Shown here: piece after piece, positions 1 to 7,478 of the stretch
How the letters are laid out: every line of letters begins with the position of its first letter
Position numbering within the stretch: the stretch's first letter is position 1
Assembly (NCBI GenBank): GCA_964408025.1
Contig: CAYOXX010000075.1
Location: 1 to 16,432 of the forward strand
Direction of reading: 5' to 3'
DNA length: 16,432 bases
Source of the DNA: CAYOXX01 sp964408025
GTDB taxonomy: Bacteria > Acidobacteriota > DATKUA01
Position numbers and translations under genes: made by a program
The notes under the pieces: generated by a model
What the model saw: only the letters and a program-made list of their open reading frames with translations
Told to the model about the DNA's origin: nothing
The model's database searches: none

Positions 1-1
1 T

Positions 2-1606
2 ATCGCGTTTGCGCTGCTGGCGTGCCTGGCGCTGTGCTCGGGGCCGGCGCCGGCCTGCACCAGCATCCTGGTAACCAAGGGGGCGTCGGCGGACGGGTCG
101 GTGATCATCACCTACGCCGCCGATGCGGAGTTCCACCCGCACCTGTATTTCTCCCCCGCCGCCGACTACAAGTTCGGCGAGGTCTTCGAGATCAGGGGCC
201 GGGCCGGCCAGGTGCGGGGGACGGTCAGCCAGGTGGCGCACACCTACGCCGTTGTCGGCCTGATGAACGAGCACCAGGTGGCTATCGGCGAGACCACGTA
301 CGGCGGCCGGGAGGAGCTGCACGACCCGGACGGTCTGCTCAACTACGGGCACCTGATGATCCTGGCGCTGCAGCGTGTGCGCACGGCCCGCGAGGCGATC
401 GGTGTGATCACCGCTCTGGCCGGTGAGTACGGCTACAGCAGCTCCGGCGAGTCGTTCTCGATAGCTGACACCCAGGAGGCCTGGATACTGGACTTCATCG
501 GCAAGGGCCCCGGCCGCACCGGCATCGTCTGGGTTGCGCGCCGCGTGCCCGACGGCTTCGTATCGGTGCACGCCAACATGTCGCGCATCGGCAGCTTCCC
601 GCTCGACGAGCCGGAGAGCTGCCTCTACTCCGAGGACGTCATCTCCTTTGCTGTCAAGATGGGCTACTACGATCCCGACAGCGGCGAGCCGTTCAGCTTC
701 CGCGACGCCTACGACCCGGCCTCGCCGGGCGGCCTGCGCGCCTGCGCCACGCGGGTCTGGCGGGTGCTGCAGCTCTGCGCGCCGTCGCTGGACCTCTCGA
801 CTGACTACCACCGCGGCGTCCCCGGCGCCGAGCCCTACCCGCTCTGGGTGGAGCCGGACGAGCCGCTGTCGGTCAGCGACGTCATGGACCTGATGCGCGA
901 CCACTACGAGGGGACGGAGTACGACATGACGCACGGCGTCGACGCCGGCCCCTTCGGTTCGATACTGCGCTGCCGGCCGCTGTCGTGGAAGCTCGACAGG
1001 GGGCGCTACATGTGGGAGCGGCCGATTGCGACGCAGCAGAGCGGCTTCGTCTTCGTCTCGCAGAGCCGCTCGTGGCTCCCCGACGCGGTCGGCGGCGTCT
1101 TCTGGTACTGCGTCGACGACGCCTACACCTCCTGCTTCGTACCGCTCTACTGCGGCATCTCCGAGGTGCCCCGCTCGTTCACAGTAGGCACGCTGCGCAG
1201 ATTCTCGTGGGACTCTGCGTGGTGGGTGTTCAACTTCGTCACCAACCTCGCCTACGCTCGCTACTCCGACATCTCGGCCGACATCATCGCCGTGCAGCGG
1301 GATATCGAGGGGACGTTCTTCGCGCTCCAGGGCGCCGTCGAGAGGACCGCCGTCGAGCTGGGCGGCGAGGACGAGGTCCTGATGAGGCGCTACCTGACCG
1401 ACTACTCGGTCGGCCACGGCGAGCAGGTCGTGAGGCGCTGGATCGAGCTGGGCGAGTTTCTACTGACCAAGTACAACGACGGCTTCGTTCAGGACGAGGA
1501 CGGCCGGCCGCAGCAGCCGGGCTACCCGAGCGAGTGGCTGCGCCGGGTGCTGGAAGAGAAGGGCGAGCAGCTGGCGCTGCCTAACTGGGGCGAGGAGAGC
1601 CATTAA
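2..1606 (+). CDS. Exported C69-family dipeptidase (5' truncated)
   Basis: The reading frame is open from the window edge, so the true start is missing; 534 residues are visible. The first visible residues are a hydrophobic Ala/Leu-rich run ending in Ala-Pro-Ala, followed at once by CTSILVTKGASADGS (Cys at visible residue 19). In family C69 (formerly U34) N-terminal-nucleophile dipeptidases this Cys becomes the catalytic N-terminus after the leader is removed. Further family blocks are HTYAVVGLMNEHQVAIGETT, SSSGESFSIAD and the VHANMSRIG region. The length, about 540 residues, fits the long bacterial subgroup. The inferred role is hydrolysis of dipeptides outside the cytoplasm, which suits the secreted S9 peptidase downstream on the same strand. 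The stop is TAA. The family call is firm; substrate and exact location (periplasm or outside) are inferred. Confidence 0.9.
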   Translation: MAFALLACLALCSGPAPACTSILVTKGASADGSVIITYAADAEFHPHLYFSPAADYKFGEVFEIRGRAGQVRGTVSQVAHTYAVVGLMNEHQVAIGETTYGGREELHDPDGLLNYGHLMILALQRVRTAREAIGVITALAGEYGYSSSGESFSIADTQEAWILDFIGKGPGRTGIVWVARRVPDGFVSVHANMSRIGSFPLDEPESCLYSEDVISFAVKMGYYDPDSGEPFSFRDAYDPASPGGLRACATRVWRVLQLCAPSLDLSTDYHRGVPGAEPYPLWVEPDEPLSVSDVMDLMRDHYEGTEYDMTHGVDAGPFGSILRCRPLSWKLDRGRYMWERPIATQQSGFVFVSQSRSWLPDAVGGVFWYCVDDAYTSCFVPLYCGISEVPRSFTVGTLRRFSWDSAWWVFNFVTNLAYARYSDISADIIAVQRDIEGTFFALQGAVERTAVELGGEDEVLMRRYLTDYSVGHGEQVVRRWIELGEFLLTKYNDGFVQDEDGRPQQPGYPSEWLRRVLEEKGEQLALPNWGEESH

Positions 1607-1681
1607 AGCGGCAAGCCTGCGGTCCAGCGGCCGCGGCGGGAACACCCTGCCGGCCTGAATTTCAGGCAGCCTCAAAGATGG

Positions 1682-1746
1682 GCGGGAGCCATAAAGGGAT
1701 CAACCTGCGTCGATCCGACAAGAAGCGGGAGCCATAAAGGGCTCCC
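1682..1746. repeat. 17-bp direct repeat pair ending in a hairpin
   Basis: The 17 bases GCGGGAGCCATAAAGGG occur exactly at 1682-1698 and again at 1725-1741, offset by 43 bases. The second copy runs on into CTCCC, so GGGAGCC (1727-1733) can pair with GGCTCCC (1740-1746) around a 6-base loop. The first copy lacks the complementary arm. The spacer has its own small inverted repeat (GGATC ... GATCC). No run of T follows on the + strand, so a terminator role for the upstream dipeptidase gene is only a possibility. Confidence 0.65.
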
Positions 1747-1839
1747 CTACAATTGGGTGGTGAGGCTCTCGCCGTTTCGTGGAAGGATCGGGGCGGATGC
1801 GACACAGGCAGTTGAGCGGTGGAGAACGGCGCCCACTGC

Positions 1840-1848
1840 TGGTATGAT
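1840..1848 (+). promoter_or_regulatory. Putative extended -10 promoter of the S9 peptidase gene
   Basis: TGGTATGAT reads as an extended -10 element (TGn followed by TATGAT, one mismatch to TATAAT). No good -35 hexamer lies 16-18 bases upstream, as can be the case for extended -10 promoters. The start of transcription would fall near 1855, giving a leader of about 25 bases before the ATG at 1880. Confidence 0.4.
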
Positions 1849-1879
1849 TCTCTTCTCTCCAACATTAACGAGGTGTGAA

Positions 1880-3799
1880 ATGCGAAAAGTACTGACCCTT
1901 TGTGCCGCAGCGCTGCTTCTGGCTGCGGCTTACGCCCCGCAAGAGCAGCAAGAGCAAGTGGAAACGCAAGAGCAGGAGGCGGTCACCACCTACACCATGG
2001 AGCAGTTCATGGAGACCATCTCGATATCTGGCGGCTCCTTCAGCCCCGACGAGAGCAAGCTCCTGGTCTCGAGCAACGAGAGCGGCATCTACAACGCCTA
2101 CGTCGTCGACGTAGCCACGGGCGAGCGGACGGCGGTGACAGAGTCAACCACCGACTCGATCTACGCCCAAGCCTACTTCCCGCACGACGAGCGCATCCTC
2201 TACACCAGCGACGACGGTGGCAACGAGAACTACCACCTCTTCGTGCTCGAGCCCGACGGCTCTGTCACCGACCTGACGCAGGGGGAGAACACGCGCGAGA
2301 TGTTCGCCGGCTTCTCGCACGACCTGCGGAGCTTCGGCACGCTGAACAACATGCGCAACCCGCGCTTCTTCGACCTCTACGAGTGGGATATCGAGACGCT
2401 GGAGCCGATCCTCGTCTACGAGAACAACACCGGCCTCGATCCCGCCGCCTTCAGCCCCGACAGGCGCTGGCTGGCCCTCTCGCGGACCAACACCACCAAC
2501 GACTCCGACCTCTTGATCCTCGACCTGGAGGGCGGTGGCGAGCCGATGCTGATCAGCGAGCACGAGGGCGAAGCCACGTTCTTCGCTATGGATTTCAGCA
2601 TCGACAGCCGCTACCTCTACTACACCTCCAACCTCGAGGGTGAGTTCGCCAGCCTCTGGCGCTACGACGTGACGACCGGCGAGCACGAGGGGGTCTACAG
2701 CGCCGACTGGGACGTCTCCTTCGCCTACTTCAGCCACGACGGCACCTACCGCGTCGTCGGCGTCAACGAGGACGGCTATACCTCGATCACGATCACCGAG
2801 ACGGCCACCGGCGAGGAGGTCGAGCTTCCCGAGCTGCCGCCGGGGCAGATCGGCGGCGTCTCCTTCTCGCGCAGCGAGGAGCTGATGCGCTTCTACGTCT
2901 CCAGCGACAACTCCCCGCGCAACCTCTTCATCTACGACGTCGCGGCTAACGAGGTGCGGCAGCTCACCGACACACTCAATCCCGAGATCGACGCCAACGA
3001 CCTGGTGGCCAGCGAGGTGGTCCGCTTCGTCGCGCGCGACGGCATGGAGATCCCCGGTCCCCTCTACCGGCCGATCGGGGCCAGCGCTGAGAACCCCGTC
3101 CCGGCGTTGCTCTGGATCCACGGCGGACCCGGCGGCCAGAGCCGCCCCTTCTATAGCGCCGAGCGCCAGTTCCTGATCAACCACGGCTACGCCGTGTTCG
3201 CCGTCAACAACCGCGGCTCTTCCGGCTATGGTAAGACCTTCCTCGCCGCCGACGACCAGCGCCACGGCCGCGAGCCGCTCTGGGACTGCGTCGACGCCAA
3301 GGATTACCTGCGCACTATCGACTGGATCGATCCCGACAAGATCGGCATCCTGGGCGGCTCCTACGGCGGCTACATGGTGCTGGCGGCGCTGGCCTTCGAA
3401 CCCGAGGAGTTCGACGTCGGGGTCGACATCTTCGGCGTCGCCAACTGGGTGCGCACGCTGCAGAGCATCCCGCCGTACTGGGAGAGCTTCCGCGAGGCGC
3501 TCTACCGCGAGATCGGCAATCCCGAGACCGACATGGAGATGCTGCGCGCCACCTCGCCGGTCTTCCACGCCGACAGGATTGCGAGGCCGATCATCATCCT
3601 CCAGGGCGCCAACGACCCGCGCGTGCTGCAGGTGGAGAGCGACGACATGGTCGCCGCCATCGAGGCCAATGGCGGCATCGTCGAGTACGTAGTCTTCGAC
3701 GATGAGGGCCACGGCTTCTCCAAGAGCGCCAACCGCATCGAGGGCTTCGAGGCCGTGCTGGAGTTCCTCGACCGCTACCTCAAGGGCGAGGGCGAATAG
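1880..3799 (+). CDS. Secreted S9-family prolyl oligopeptidase-like serine peptidase
   Basis: Encodes 639 residues. I chose the ATG at 1880 because GAGGTG precedes it (1870-1875) and the product then begins with a clean signal peptide (MRKVLTLCAAALLLAAAYA, then PQEQ); the frame is open further upstream but without such features. After the leader comes a short Gln/Glu-rich linker (about 20-36), a beta-propeller of TolB/DPP-IV type with repeated FSPDxxxLxxSS strands (about 45-370), and a C-terminal alpha/beta-hydrolase domain. The domain shows HGGPGG, NNRGSSGYG, the nucleophile motif GGSYGG (Ser494), the acid in QGANDPR (Asp579) and the His in EGHGFS (His611). This is the S9C-like arrangement of acylaminoacyl/dipeptidyl peptidases. 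The likely role is digestion of oligopeptides outside the cytoplasm. The gene stands alone between its promoter and a hairpin terminator. Confidence 0.93.
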   Translation: MRKVLTLCAAALLLAAAYAPQEQQEQVETQEQEAVTTYTMEQFMETISISGGSFSPDESKLLVSSNESGIYNAYVVDVATGERTAVTESTTDSIYAQAYFPHDERILYTSDDGGNENYHLFVLEPDGSVTDLTQGENTREMFAGFSHDLRSFGTLNNMRNPRFFDLYEWDIETLEPILVYENNTGLDPAAFSPDRRWLALSRTNTTNDSDLLILDLEGGGEPMLISEHEGEATFFAMDFSIDSRYLYYTSNLEGEFASLWRYDVTTGEHEGVYSADWDVSFAYFSHDGTYRVVGVNEDGYTSITITETATGEEVELPELPPGQIGGVSFSRSEELMRFYVSSDNSPRNLFIYDVAANEVRQLTDTLNPEIDANDLVASEVVRFVARDGMEIPGPLYRPIGASAENPVPALLWIHGGPGGQSRPFYSAERQFLINHGYAVFAVNNRGSSGYGKTFLAADDQRHGREPLWDCVDAKDYLRTIDWIDPDKIGILGGSYGGYMVLAALAFEPEEFDVGVDIFGVANWVRTLQSIPPYWESFREALYREIGNPETDMEMLRATSPVFHADRIARPIIILQGANDPRVLQVESDDMVAAIEANGGIVEYVVFDDEGHGFSKSANRIEGFEAVLEFLDRYLKGEGE

Positions 3800-3862
3800 A
3801 CCTGGGAAGAAAGCGAAGGATTTTGACGCCGAACGCTCAGCAGCACGACTCGGCAATGTAAA

Positions 3863-3890
3863 AAAGGGGTCTCCGAACGGAGATCCCTTT
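3863..3890. terminator. Bidirectional intrinsic terminator
   Basis: AAAGGGGTCTCCG (3863-3875) pairs with CGGAGATCCCTTT (3878-3890) over 13 positions with one G-T wobble and a tight loop. An A-run lies on the left arm side and a T-rich end on the right. It sits between the converging S9 peptidase gene (+) and the CoA-transferase gene (-), so it can end transcription from both. Confidence 0.85.
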
Positions 3891-3913
3891 CTCAACGCTC
3901 CGGATTGCGTTGG

Positions 3914-5209
3914 CTACCTGAATATCTTGTGTTCGCGGCAGAACTCGGTGAGCTCGTCGTGGAAGTCGGGGTGGGCGATGGCGATCAGCTCTTCCGCTCG
4001 CTGGCGCACGTTCTTGCCGTGCAGGTAGGCGATGCCGAACTCGGTGGCCACGTAGTGGACGTCGCCGCGGCTGGTGACGACGCCGGCGCCGTGGTCGAGC
4101 ATCGGCACGATGCGGCTGACCTTGCCCCCCTTCGCCGTCGAGGGCAGCGCGATGATCGGCTTGCCGCCCTTGCTGCGGGCGGCGCCGCGTACGAAGTCGA
4201 CCTGTCCGCCGATGCCGCTGTAGAACCAGTAGCCGATGGAGTCGGAGCACACCTGCCCCGTCAGGTCGATCTGGATGGCGCTGTTGATGGCCACCATCTT
4301 GTCGTTGCGCGCGATGATGAAGGGGTCGTTGGCGTACTCGGTGGGGCGGAACTCGAAGATCGGGTTGTTGTCGCAGAACTCGTAGAGCGACTTGCTGCCG
4401 AAGAAGAAGCTGGCCACCACCTTGCCGGCATGCAGCGTCTTGCGCTCGCCGTTGATGATCCCCTTTTCGATCAGCGGCACGATGCCGTCGCTGAACATCT
4501 CGGTGTGCACGCCCAGGTCGCTCTTGTCCTCCATGAAGAGCAGCACCGCGTCCGGGATGCCGCCGATCCCCATCTGCAGCGTCGAGCCGTCCTCGATCAG
4601 GGGCGCGATGTGGCGGGCGATGCTCTTGTGCAGCTCGGTTACCGGCTTCGGCTTCAGCTCCAGTATCGGGTCGTCCACCTCCACCATGTAGTCCAGCTTG
4701 TTGACGTGGATGAAGCTGTTGCCCAGCGTGCGGGGCATGTTGGGGTTGATCTGGGCAATGCGGACCCTGGCGTGCTGCGCCGCCGCCTTGGTGTTGTCCA
4801 CGCCGCAACCGAAGGAGCAGAAGCCGTGCTCGTCGGGCGGCGAGAGGTTGAGCAGCACCACGTCCACCGGCATGATGCCCTCGATGAAGAGCTGCGAGAT
4901 CTCGCTCAGGAAGATCGGGATGTAGTCAGCGCGGCCCTCGTTGACTGCGGTGCGCATGTTGGCGCCGAGGAAGAAGTTGTTGGCGCGGAAGTGACCTTCC
5001 ATCTCCGGATCTACGTATCCTCCCGGCCCGAAGTGCATCAGGTGGATTACCTCGACGTCGCGCAGCTCGGGCGCGCGCGCCACCATGGCCTCGACCAGGC
5101 GCACGGGCGATGCGGCGCCGGGGTGGATCCAGACCCGGTTGCCGCTCTCGATCGCCTTGACCGCCTCCCCGGGCTCGACGAAGCGCTTGCGGAAGTCGGC
5201 GGGGTTCAT
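3914..5209 (-). CDS. Acetyl-CoA hydrolase/transferase family protein (4-hydroxybutyrate CoA-transferase-like)
   Basis: Encodes 431 residues, the usual length for the family I CoA-transferase group that includes 4-hydroxybutyrate CoA-transferase and acetyl-CoA hydrolase. The N-terminal domain has the SGNRVWIHPGAASP block. The second domain has GIGGIPDA (about 214-221), the catalytic glutamate in GVHTEM (Glu237, matching the active-site Glu of the clostridial 4-hydroxybutyrate enzyme), and GIGGQVDFVRGA followed by GGKPIIALPST. It would move CoA between acetyl-CoA and a short carboxylic acid through a glutamyl-CoA thioester in the cytoplasm. The start ATG overlaps the stop of the alanine dehydrogenase gene in an ATGA, with GAGGGGG upstream, so the two are co-translated. 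The carboxylate substrate (acetate, butyrate, hydroxybutyrate, succinate) cannot be read from the sequence. Confidence 0.92.
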   Translation of the reverse strand: MNPADFRKRFVEPGEAVKAIESGNRVWIHPGAASPVRLVEAMVARAPELRDVEVIHLMHFGPGGYVDPEMEGHFRANNFFLGANMRTAVNEGRADYIPIFLSEISQLFIEGIMPVDVVLLNLSPPDEHGFCSFGCGVDNTKAAAQHARVRIAQINPNMPRTLGNSFIHVNKLDYMVEVDDPILELKPKPVTELHKSIARHIAPLIEDGSTLQMGIGGIPDAVLLFMEDKSDLGVHTEMFSDGIVPLIEKGIINGERKTLHAGKVVASFFFGSKSLYEFCDNNPIFEFRPTEYANDPFIIARNDKMVAINSAIQIDLTGQVCSDSIGYWFYSGIGGQVDFVRGAARSKGGKPIIALPSTAKGGKVSRIVPMLDHGAGVVTSRGDVHYVATEFGIAYLHGKNVRQRAEELIAIAHPDFHDELTEFCREHKIFR

Positions 5210-6339
5210 GGCTGCACCCCCTCGAGCAGGTTGGGCAGCGGCTCGTGCGGCAGGCCGAACAGGTCGGCGACCTCGGCGTGGCAGCAGTGGCCGCGGTAGG
5301 TGAAGACGCCGCGCGCCAGCGGGGGGTGATTGCTCAGCGCGTTGTCCAGGCCCTCGTCGGCAATCTCGAGGATGTACGGCAGGGCGGCGTTGGCCAGGAC
5401 GCGGCTGGCGGTGCGTGGCACCGCGGCGCTCATGTTGGGCACGCAGTAGTGCACCACCCGCTCCTCGACGTAGGTGGGCCGGTCGAGCGTGGTCGGGCGG
5501 CTGGTCTCCACCGAGCCGCCCTGGTCGATGGCGGTGTCGATGATCACGCTGCCGCTCTTCATGCGGCGCACCATATCGCGCGAGACTACCATCGGCGCCC
5601 GCCGCCCGCCGCCCAGGCTGACGGCCATGATTAGGACATCAGCGTAGCTCAGCGCACTTTCGATGTGCTGCGGCGTCGACGTGACGGTCACCACGCCGCC
5701 GCGCAGCTGCCGCAACGCGAGGCGCAGCCGGTCGACGTTGATGTCCAGCAGAGTGACCCTGGCCCCCAACCCGTGGGCGGTGCGGGCCGCGCTGCGCCCG
5801 ACGTAGCCGGAGCCGATGATCACCACCTCGGCCGGGGGCACCCCCGGCGCGCCGCCCAGCAGGATGCCTCGCCCGCCCGCCTGCGACTCGAGGCAGCGGG
5901 CGGCCACCGGCAGGCACATGTGGCCGGCGATTTCGCCGAAGATCCGCACCAGCGGCAGGTTCCCGTCGTCGTTCTCGATGATCTCGAAGCCGATCGCCGT
6001 TATCCTCTTGTCGATCAGCTTATTCACCTGTTCACGGCTCGCCGCCGCCAGGTGCAGGAAGCTGAACAGCACCTGGCCGTCGACCAGCAGGTCCTCCTCC
6101 TCCAGCGCCGGGCGCTGCACCTTGGCCAACAACTGCGCCCGGCCTATCGCCTCCTCGGCGCTGTAGACGATCGTCGCTCCGGCATCCTCGTAGTCGGTGT
6201 CGAAGTAGTTGCTGATCAGGCCCGCCTCTTCCTCGACGTAGACCGCGTGGCCGTGCTGGACAAGGGTCTTCACAGCCAGCGGGGAGAGCGCCACCCGGTT
6301 CTCGCCCCGGAAAGTCTCCTTCGGAATACCTATATTCAT
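5206..6339 (-). CDS. ald: Alanine dehydrogenase
   Basis: Encodes 377 residues, the normal size for NAD-dependent L-alanine dehydrogenase, which interconverts alanine with pyruvate and ammonia in the cytoplasm. Conserved positions are ENRVAL (Arg15), LLAKVQRP (Lys73), FSFLHLAA (His96), the nucleotide-binding VVIIGSGYVGRSAA, TLLDIN (acidic residue at the end of the second beta strand), IDTAIDQGG (catalytic Asp) and VPNMSAAVPRTAS. The start is ATG with AAGGGG six bases upstream. Several normally conserved spots differ: FGEIAGHMC where MSEVAG-like is usual, and YRGHCCHAEV near the C-terminus. This therefore looks like a divergent subgroup of the Ald/PNT family; lysine-forming or transhydrogenase-like relatives are less likely. 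It is first in an operon with the CoA-transferase (ATGA overlap), which points to amino-acid fermentation or alanine use. Confidence 0.87.
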   Translation of the reverse strand: MNIGIPKETFRGENRVALSPLAVKTLVQHGHAVYVEEEAGLISNYFDTDYEDAGATIVYSAEEAIGRAQLLAKVQRPALEEEDLLVDGQVLFSFLHLAAASREQVNKLIDKRITAIGFEIIENDDGNLPLVRIFGEIAGHMCLPVAARCLESQAGGRGILLGGAPGVPPAEVVIIGSGYVGRSAARTAHGLGARVTLLDINVDRLRLALRQLRGGVVTVTSTPQHIESALSYADVLIMAVSLGGGRRAPMVVSRDMVRRMKSGSVIIDTAIDQGGSVETSRPTTLDRPTYVEERVVHYCVPNMSAAVPRTASRVLANAALPYILEIADEGLDNALSNHPPLARGVFTYRGHCCHAEVADLFGLPHEPLPNLLEGVQP

Positions 6340-6750
6340 CTGCCGCCCCTTACTAGAGGTGGCCGACAGGAATGTCGGCCCTCCAAGCCCTCATATTGCA
6401 CAAGATTCAGCAGTTCGGCGGCCACTTTCCCCGAATCTCTTTGTTGAGGACGTTCTTGGCCCCTCGACGTGGCGCTAACCACGCCCGCGGGTGCAAAAAC
6501 GCCCCCGCCGCGACCTTCGAGAAAATCGGCTCGCCGGTGACAATATGTAACCTCACCGCCCTGTGGAGAGAGCGCCGGAAAGATCAACATATCAATCACT
6601 TAACACCTGAGCCGGCTAAACCTTGTGCAATATACGGGCTAGATAACCAAGATGCTGTTCGGGAGCTGCCGCCCCTCCGGTACATTATAGGCCCCACGGT
6701 TGTGGGTGTCCAAGTAGCCGAGCAGGATCGTCGTTCACTCGAAACGGAAC
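6340..6750. other. Gene-free divergent intergenic region
   Basis: This is the larger part of the spacer between ald (-) and the efflux operon (+). Besides the palindromic repeat at 6356-6384 and a weak dyad at 6535-6558 (CGGTGA ... TCACCG), I see no coding pattern, RNA gene or clear promoter for ald. The base composition is less GC-rich than in the flanking genes. Confidence 0.55.
6356..6384 (-). repeat. Interspersed palindromic repeat, copy 1
   Basis: On the - strand this reads GGAG, GGCCGACA, loop TTCC, TGTCGGCC, AC, CTC: an 8-bp stem with a 4-base loop, a 2-base bulge and a short outer stem. Copy 2 at 13211-13244 has the same architecture, loop and bulge position. The inner stem differs by a compensating pair (C-G here, G-C there). 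The repeat lies 17 bases upstream of the ald start codon, so it may form part of the ald leader. Confidence 0.75.
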
Positions 6751-6779
6751 TTGACAACCGCATTCTACGTCACTATATT
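6751..6779 (+). promoter_or_regulatory. Sigma70-type promoter of the efflux operon
   Basis: TTGACA at 6751-6756 is a perfect -35 hexamer. It is followed after exactly 17 bases by TATATT at 6774-6779, one mismatch from the -10 consensus. The predicted start of transcription, near 6786, gives a leader of about 33 bases before the tetR ATG at 6819. This is the best promoter in the window. Confidence 0.8.
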
Positions 6780-6792
6780 GACCGACCGGTCA
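6779..6792. promoter_or_regulatory. TetR-type operator overlapping the promoter
   Basis: TGACCGACCGGTCA is an inverted repeat with 6-base arms (TGACCG / CGGTCA) around a 2-base centre, the size and style of operators used by TetR-family repressors. It begins on the last base of the -10 element and covers the predicted start of transcription, so a bound dimer would block initiation. The adjacent first gene encodes a TetR-family protein, which suggests autorepression. Confidence 0.7.
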
Positions 6793-6818
6793 GGAAACTG
6801 AATGGCAGGTCATCGAAA

Positions 6819-7478
6819 ATGGACAACGATAAGCCGAACCGCCACGACGTGCTGGTGCAGTTCCGCACCAAGGAGATCATCAACGCGGCGATCGAGCTTT
6901 TCAACCGCGAGGGGGTAGCCGGCGTGACGATGGAACGTGTGGCGGAGCTGGCCGGCGTCGCCAAGGGGACTCTCTACCTTTACTTCGAGGACAAGGGCGA
7001 GCTTCTCGGCACCGTATTAAAGCGCGTGTTGGAACTTTTTGTCGACACGATCACTAAAGCTCTTGGTAAAGAAGGCCCGCTGCGCCCGCGGTTGATCCGT
7101 GCCAACGAGGAATCGATCCGGATGGCCGCCGAGCACCGGGAGATATTCGATTTCGTGCACCGGACCCAGCTTATCGGAGAGCAACCGTTCATCGACAAGG
7201 ATGACAAGCAGGCTCCGGCGCGTCCGCAGGTGGCCAAGTTTCTTGAAGCCTTCACGAGCCTGTTCCAGGAAGCGATGGAGAACGGTGAAATCAGGAGATC
7301 CGATCCGGAGCTTTTAACCCTGCTCTACCTAGAGTCGCTGCACGCGGTACTACACGTAGGATTGCCGAAGAAGGTGGGGCTTGACGCGTGCGCGGAGCGC
7401 GATGTGCACGCGGATGCGGGGTTCTTAATCGATCTTTTTCTGAACGGAATATCAGTTTCCAAGGATAAGGAGCAATGA
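6819..7478 (+). CDS. TetR/AcrR-family repressor of the efflux operon
   Basis: Encodes 219 residues, typical of the family. An N-terminal helix (about 16-33, ending ELFNREG) leads into the helix-turn-helix around VTMERVAELAGVAKGTLYLYF (about 37-56), the classic TetR DNA-binding block. The remaining residues form the variable all-helical ligand and dimer domain. I chose the ATG at 6819, which has GGCAGG nine bases upstream; the frame is open further upstream to 6372, but the promoter and operator lie inside that extension. The stop overlaps the next start (ATGA, 7475-7478). The expected role is to sense a toxic compound and relieve repression of the promoter at 6751-6792. The ligand cannot be predicted. 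Confidence 0.92.
   Translation: MDNDKPNRHDVLVQFRTKEIINAAIELFNREGVAGVTMERVAELAGVAKGTLYLYFEDKGELLGTVLKRVLELFVDTITKALGKEGPLRPRLIRANEESIRMAAEHREIFDFVHRTQLIGEQPFIDKDDKQAPARPQVAKFLEAFTSLFQEAMENGEIRRSDPELLTLLYLESLHAVLHVGLPKKVGLDACAERDVHADAGFLIDLFLNGISVSKDKEQ

Larger units (their letters stand above)
1607..1879. other. Intergenic region with short repeats and a promoter
   Basis: I see no gene in the stretch between the two peptidase genes. It contains a 15-bp dyad at 1653-1667 (GCCTGAA, one base, TTCAGGC), two copies of a 17-base direct repeat, a hairpin at 1727-1746 and an extended -10 promoter at 1840-1848. The frame of the downstream peptidase stays open back to 1757, but that part has no signal peptide or family similarity and includes the promoter, so I do not count it as coding. 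Confidence 0.6.

Noticed and set aside
2144..3895. Long antisense open frame (583 codons) opposite the S9 peptidase
   Set aside because: It mirrors the codon bias of a high-GC gene, shows Val/Asp/Leu-rich low-information sequence, has no recognisable motif, and overlaps a clear gene with a complete catalytic triad.
3905..5299. Plus-strand open frame opposite the CoA-transferase and ald genes
   Set aside because: It spans the junction of two well-supported minus-strand genes and has only shadow-type composition.
6690..6706. Small hairpin CCCAC-GGTT-GTGGG as an attenuator or RNA element
   Set aside because: It lies upstream of the predicted transcription start of the efflux operon, has only five pairs and no T-run.
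6372..6818. In-frame open extension of 149 codons ahead of tetR
   Set aside because: It contains the promoter and operator, has different base composition, no homology pattern and no ribosome site at its first ATG. TetR proteins begin close to the helix-turn-helix, as from 6819.
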